Shown here: piece by piece, positions 60,834-64,000 of the stretch | Layout: every line of letters begins with the position of its first letter | Numbering within the stretch: the first letter of the stretch is position 1 | Source: Diogma glabrata | Taxonomy: Eukaryota; Arthropoda; Insecta; Diptera; Cylindrotomidae | Reading direction: 5' to 3' | Assembly: GCA_963693315.1 (NCBI GenBank) | Contig: OY856188.1 | Location: 218,807,789-218,871,788, forward strand | Length of the DNA stretch: 64,000 nt | Notes under the pieces: model-generated | Told to the model about the DNA's origin: nothing | Databases searched by the model: none | The model's input: only the letters and a program-made list of their open reading frames with translations | Made by a program: the position numbers and the translations under genes

Positions 60834-60959
60834 GTCAACTGGACGGATTATGTTCAAGCTTGAACAAACTGAAGTTCCTTAAAAGTAAATATTTAATTAT
60901 AATATAATTTAACTTAAAATTAATTAATTAAATATTTTGTTTATGTTTACCTCTTTTTT
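60834..60959. other. AT-rich spacer after BEL pol
   Basis: Contains a perfect 14-bp palindrome, GTTCAAGCTTGAAC, near 60852. May hold remains of an LTR but no pair was found. Confidence 0.4.
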
Positions 60960-61510
60960 AAAACTATGTCAAGGCTTACTAAAAGGAGAACCATATGCAT
61001 TGATACGTTACGTTGCAATAACCGACGCTAATTACGAAGAAGCTTGGCAAATGATCATTAATCGTTAAGATAAGAAGAAGCATCTCATAACAACGCTTTT
61101 AAAACATTTTATGGAACAGCCAACAATAATTCAAGTTTCTACACTATATGCAAGATGTTTCTGACGAAGTGTTGAGAGGGATAAAGGTTTTAGGAGAAGA
61201 CTACCAATCAAGAGACCCATGGCTAATATATATCCTTGTCAGTAAATTAGAAGCAAACATCAAACAGGCATGGGCTCAGCACAGCTATGGCATAGATTCA
61301 CAAAAAATTCAACAATTTTTTGAGTTTCTCAAAAAACAAGGGGATACCTTAGAATGATGCGAGCCTTTAAAACGTCCCACCCAACGTCCTACTCAAAACA
61401 CTAATATAAAGGTCATGCATTCAGCAACGAATATTGTATGCTGTCCAAAATGCAGTAGTGGATATTATTTAAGGAATTGCGATGAATTCATAAAGCTGTC
61501 CGTATGCATG
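60960..61510 (+). pseudogene. BEL/Pao gag fragment, plus strand
   Basis: Reads LLKGEPYALIRYVAITDANY and EEAWQMIINR, then, in another frame, DEVLRGIKVLGEDYQSRDPW and FFEFLKKQGDTLE (61148-61357). After a stop it shows CCPKCSSGYYLRNC, a zinc-knuckle-like stretch. This is the gag order of BEL elements. Being downstream of pol, it belongs to another copy. Confidence 0.75.
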
Positions 61511-61514
61511 AAAC

Positions 61515-62090
61515 TTGAATTATTGTTGGCTGTTCCACAAAATGTTTTAAAAGCGTTGTTATGAGATGCATCTTCTTATCTTAACGGTTAATGATCATTT
61601 GCCAAGCTTGTTCGTAATTAGCGCCGGTTATTTCAACGTGGCATATGCTTCTCCTTTTAGTAAGCCTTTGAGGTATTGCAATTTATGCAATATGCAATAT
61701 GCAATTTACCTTCGAAATCTTTGTATTGCTGTGGATTGACGCTTCAAACAGATCCCGAAATGAGGAGAACTCAGAATACATTCCGCTAAAGAACGTATGT
61801 TCACTCGTGGTAGTCGAACATCATTTTTGTTCATATTGCTTACCTCTTGCAGAAATGATCGTTGGTTTGCCATCAATTCACTAAGGCTTGAGTCAAGCTC
61901 TGGTGGATGTAGAGATGCAGGGCTGAGACTCAGGTCTGCTTTGATCAACTTGCTTTTTATGTTGAAAAATTTTGTTTCGATTTGATCTTGCAATGCAATT
62001 GTGTCTGGTGTATCACTATATAAATGCTTCTTGGCTTGGTAGTCATTCCATTCATCCTTCAAAAGTGATTTATTTATCGTATGGATTGCA
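61515..62090 (-). pseudogene. BEL/Pao gag fragment, minus strand
   Basis: The frame 62062-61706 (from a TTG) begins KDEWNDYQAKKHLYSDTPD and continues to a VRLPRVNIRS stretch typical of BEL gag before the central domain. Downstream, 61680-61515 is an inverted copy of about 60967-61150. It faces the plus-strand gag fragment. Confidence 0.75.
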
Positions 62091-62094
62091 AAAA

Positions 62095-64000
62095 AAAACC
62101 AATTATTTTATCCAATACAGATTTCAAATTCGTTAGTTCAATTGTTCCATCCAGGTGATAGCATTATCAGATAGTTGTATGAATTCAATTGTATCACCGC
62201 CATAAGAGTATGACGGGCATTTGAAGACAATATGGTTGATCGTTTGTTTTATGTAATTGCATTAGCATTCAGGTGAATCGATTAAGCCCCACTTATGAAA
62301 AGAATCGTTGCATTTCCCATGATTCGTTCGTATTCTGTTCAAAGTACACCATAAATTCCTTGGAAGGTCGAATCCAGATAGATATTCATTTCTGTTGTTT
62401 TCTTTCATTGGTTGCCATTGGATAGGTGCAGTATTTTTCCAGTCTTCTAACCATTTGTCGTTAATAGTGAAGTTGTTTATATGGAATGATTGAGAATTTA
62501 GTAATGGTGAGCGTCTGGATTTTAGTCTTGATTGGAAATTAATGTTAATGTCAGCATGAATTGGTAATGCCGGGTTCCTCATAATTTTCCGGTATTCGCT
62601 TAATAGTACTTGTTGACGTCGTAGATGTGGTGGAGCTATATTTGACAATACCGGTAGCCAGCATAACGGAGTTGATTGAATTGTTCCTGTTATTAATCGC
62701 ATTGATTCATTCAATTTAACATCAATCTTATCAGTATGGGTACTATTCAGCCAGACAGATGCGCAGCATTCTGCCGTTGGGTACACTAAACCGAGTACAC
62801 TTGCTCTCAACACATGAGCCGATGCTCCCTATGAAGTGACCGTTAACTTCTGAATTAGATTATTTCTTGTTCGCAGTTTCGCAGAAATTTTTGTGAGGTG
62901 TTGATTATAAGTTAGTGATCGGTCTAAATGAACTCCGAGAAGTTTTGGACAGTGATTGTGTTTTAGCACTTTCTCATTAAAAATTACTTTCAGTTCGGCC
63001 TTTGCTAATTTGTTATTGAGATGGAAACGGCTCACTTCCGTTTTGGTTAAATTTGGAGTCAGTCGCCATTGTTTTAGATATTGACCAATGATGATGAGAT
63101 CAGAATTCAAGAGTTCTTGAGTGATTTCCATTAAATTATGTTGTACTCCAAGCGTCCAGTCATAAGCATAGCCAAATTTTCTAGACGCTGTTTCGGGCAA
63201 GTCACTTATGTATAGACTGAGTATTAATGGAGCCAGTACAGATCCTTGTACTAAGCCGTTAGACAATTTGTGTTTATTGCTGATTTTATCTCCCAAATTT
63301 ACTGAGAAGAGTCTATAGGTTAACATGTTGTTTATGAGAGCACAAGTCTTGCGGCATGGAATCACGTTTATAAGTTTGTAGATCAGTCCGTCTTTCCATA
63401 CAGTGTCATAGGCAGCTGTTAGGTCTATCAGGACACATGATGTAATTAACAGTTTCTGAAATCCATTTTCAATGAAGGAAGTAAGTGCAAGCACTTGATC
63501 TTCACAGCTTCTTCTTGTCGAAAGCCAGCTTGCTCTGGGTTAATGTGTTCGAAGATTTTATTACTGATGCGGTTGTAGATCTTTCTAACAGCTTCAAACA
63601 GCAGCTCATAAGTGCTATGGGACGATAGCTTTCAGGAAGATCATTCGGTTTTCCGGGTTTGAAAATAGCAATTACTTTCGTTTCTTTGAATTCTGCCGAC
63701 AGGATACCAGAATCTAAGATTTTTGAATAAAACTTACAGAGCCATCGTTTCACGTTCGTCCCTAAATTCTGTATCATCTTGTAATAAATACTATCGATTC
63801 CAGCTGCTTTGCCTATTTTGATTGATGAAATGGCGGTATTGATTTCCGATTCATTGAATGGTTGTGAATATTCAGAGTTAGATGGTGCGATTTGTTTCAT
63901 AGTTCGCAGTTCGTGTCTTGTTATGTAGACTGGAGTATGATAACGTAGTGTAGTACAGTCACTGATTCATGTAGTTTGTATTTCCTCTCATATCACAATT
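62095..64000 (-). mobile_element. LINE C, related to LINE A, runs off the window
   Basis: Minus strand. The coding end is at 62133, followed by a short tail to an A/T run near 62090 (a run of T on the minus strand). The endonuclease part would lie beyond 64000 or is missing. Confidence 0.8.
62133..63900 (-). pseudogene. LINE C reverse transcriptase, broken
   Basis: The frame 63900-63502 has SSIKIGKAAGIDSIYYKMIQ and IFKPGKPNDLPESYRPIALM. After a frame shift near 63500, 63494-62829 has LIDLTAAYDTVW, NGLVQGSVLAPLILSLYISD, then GYAYDWTLGVQ, where YADD would be expected, so one catalytic Asp is Tyr. LLGVHLDRSLTYNQHL follows. A further shift near 62820 leads to 62813-62262 with LGLVYPTAECCASVWLNS, APPHLRRQQVLL and NRIRTNHGKCNDSFHKWGL. 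The zinc-knuckle-like end then has a stop in place of the expected residue after PEC. Clearly a fossil. Confidence 0.85.

Overview
This window looks like a transposon-dense, very AT-rich stretch of a nuclear animal genome, most probably an insect; order or species cannot be fixed from the sequence. The evidence is the mix of mobile elements: an EN-containing Penelope-like element (PLE), a BEL/Pao LTR retrotransposon, several LINE families, hAT transposons with 8-bp target-site duplications, MITEs, and long-inverted-repeat (foldback-like) elements. No host protein-coding gene could be recognised. Most short open frames are chance frames in AT-rich DNA or fragments of transposon proteins.

Layout. 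1-8.1 kb: a 2.5-kb foldback-like element (1120-3664) with 280-bp terminal inverted repeats, a 177-bp tandem array in both orientations and a roughly 370-bp (TA)n tract. It is followed by a palindromic element (about 5005-8110) split by a second element with perfect 16-bp TIRs (5100-7186). 8.3-18.3 kb: hairpins, a near-identical 2.48-kb tandem duplication (8996-13957), a 1.25-kb hAT element (13876-15124), more copies of one repeat family, and an inverted copy of a CCGGAAGT-motif repeat. 18.3-26.6 kb: mostly featureless AT-rich DNA, with a decayed hAT transposase (21.7-22.4 kb) and repeat fragments. 26.6-32.0 kb: a 3.6-kb foldback-like element built from short tandem repeats, a second copy of the palindromic element and a 448-bp MITE.

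32.6-35.1 kb: a PLE with one uninterrupted reverse transcriptase plus GIY-YIG endonuclease frame, the only large intact coding region here. A hammerhead-ribozyme-like motif lies downstream of it. 36.7-47.6 kb: two LINEs arranged head-to-tail on the minus strand (A: 37.9-42.5 kb; B: 42.55-45.2 kb), LINE A being split by a hAT element (38003-39109). These are followed by a repeat-filled TIR element (45468-46750) holding a nested MITE, and by LINE C-terminal fragments.

47.9-54.3 kb is mostly AT-rich and unassigned. 54.3-64 kb: a LINE-B-family fragment, then a degenerate BEL/Pao pol gene (about 55.0-60.8 kb, plus strand) interrupted by a 1.7-kb hAT element (58098-59810) and a 445-bp MITE (59916-60360). 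After it come two BEL gag fragments facing each other as a palindrome (60.96-62.06 kb), and a decayed LINE (62.1 kb to the window end, minus strand).

The genes do not form a pathway. What can be read is an insertion history: BEL before hAT and MITE; LINE A before its hAT; a foldback-family copy before hAT, which came before the tandem duplication. Empty and filled sites inside the window support several of these steps.
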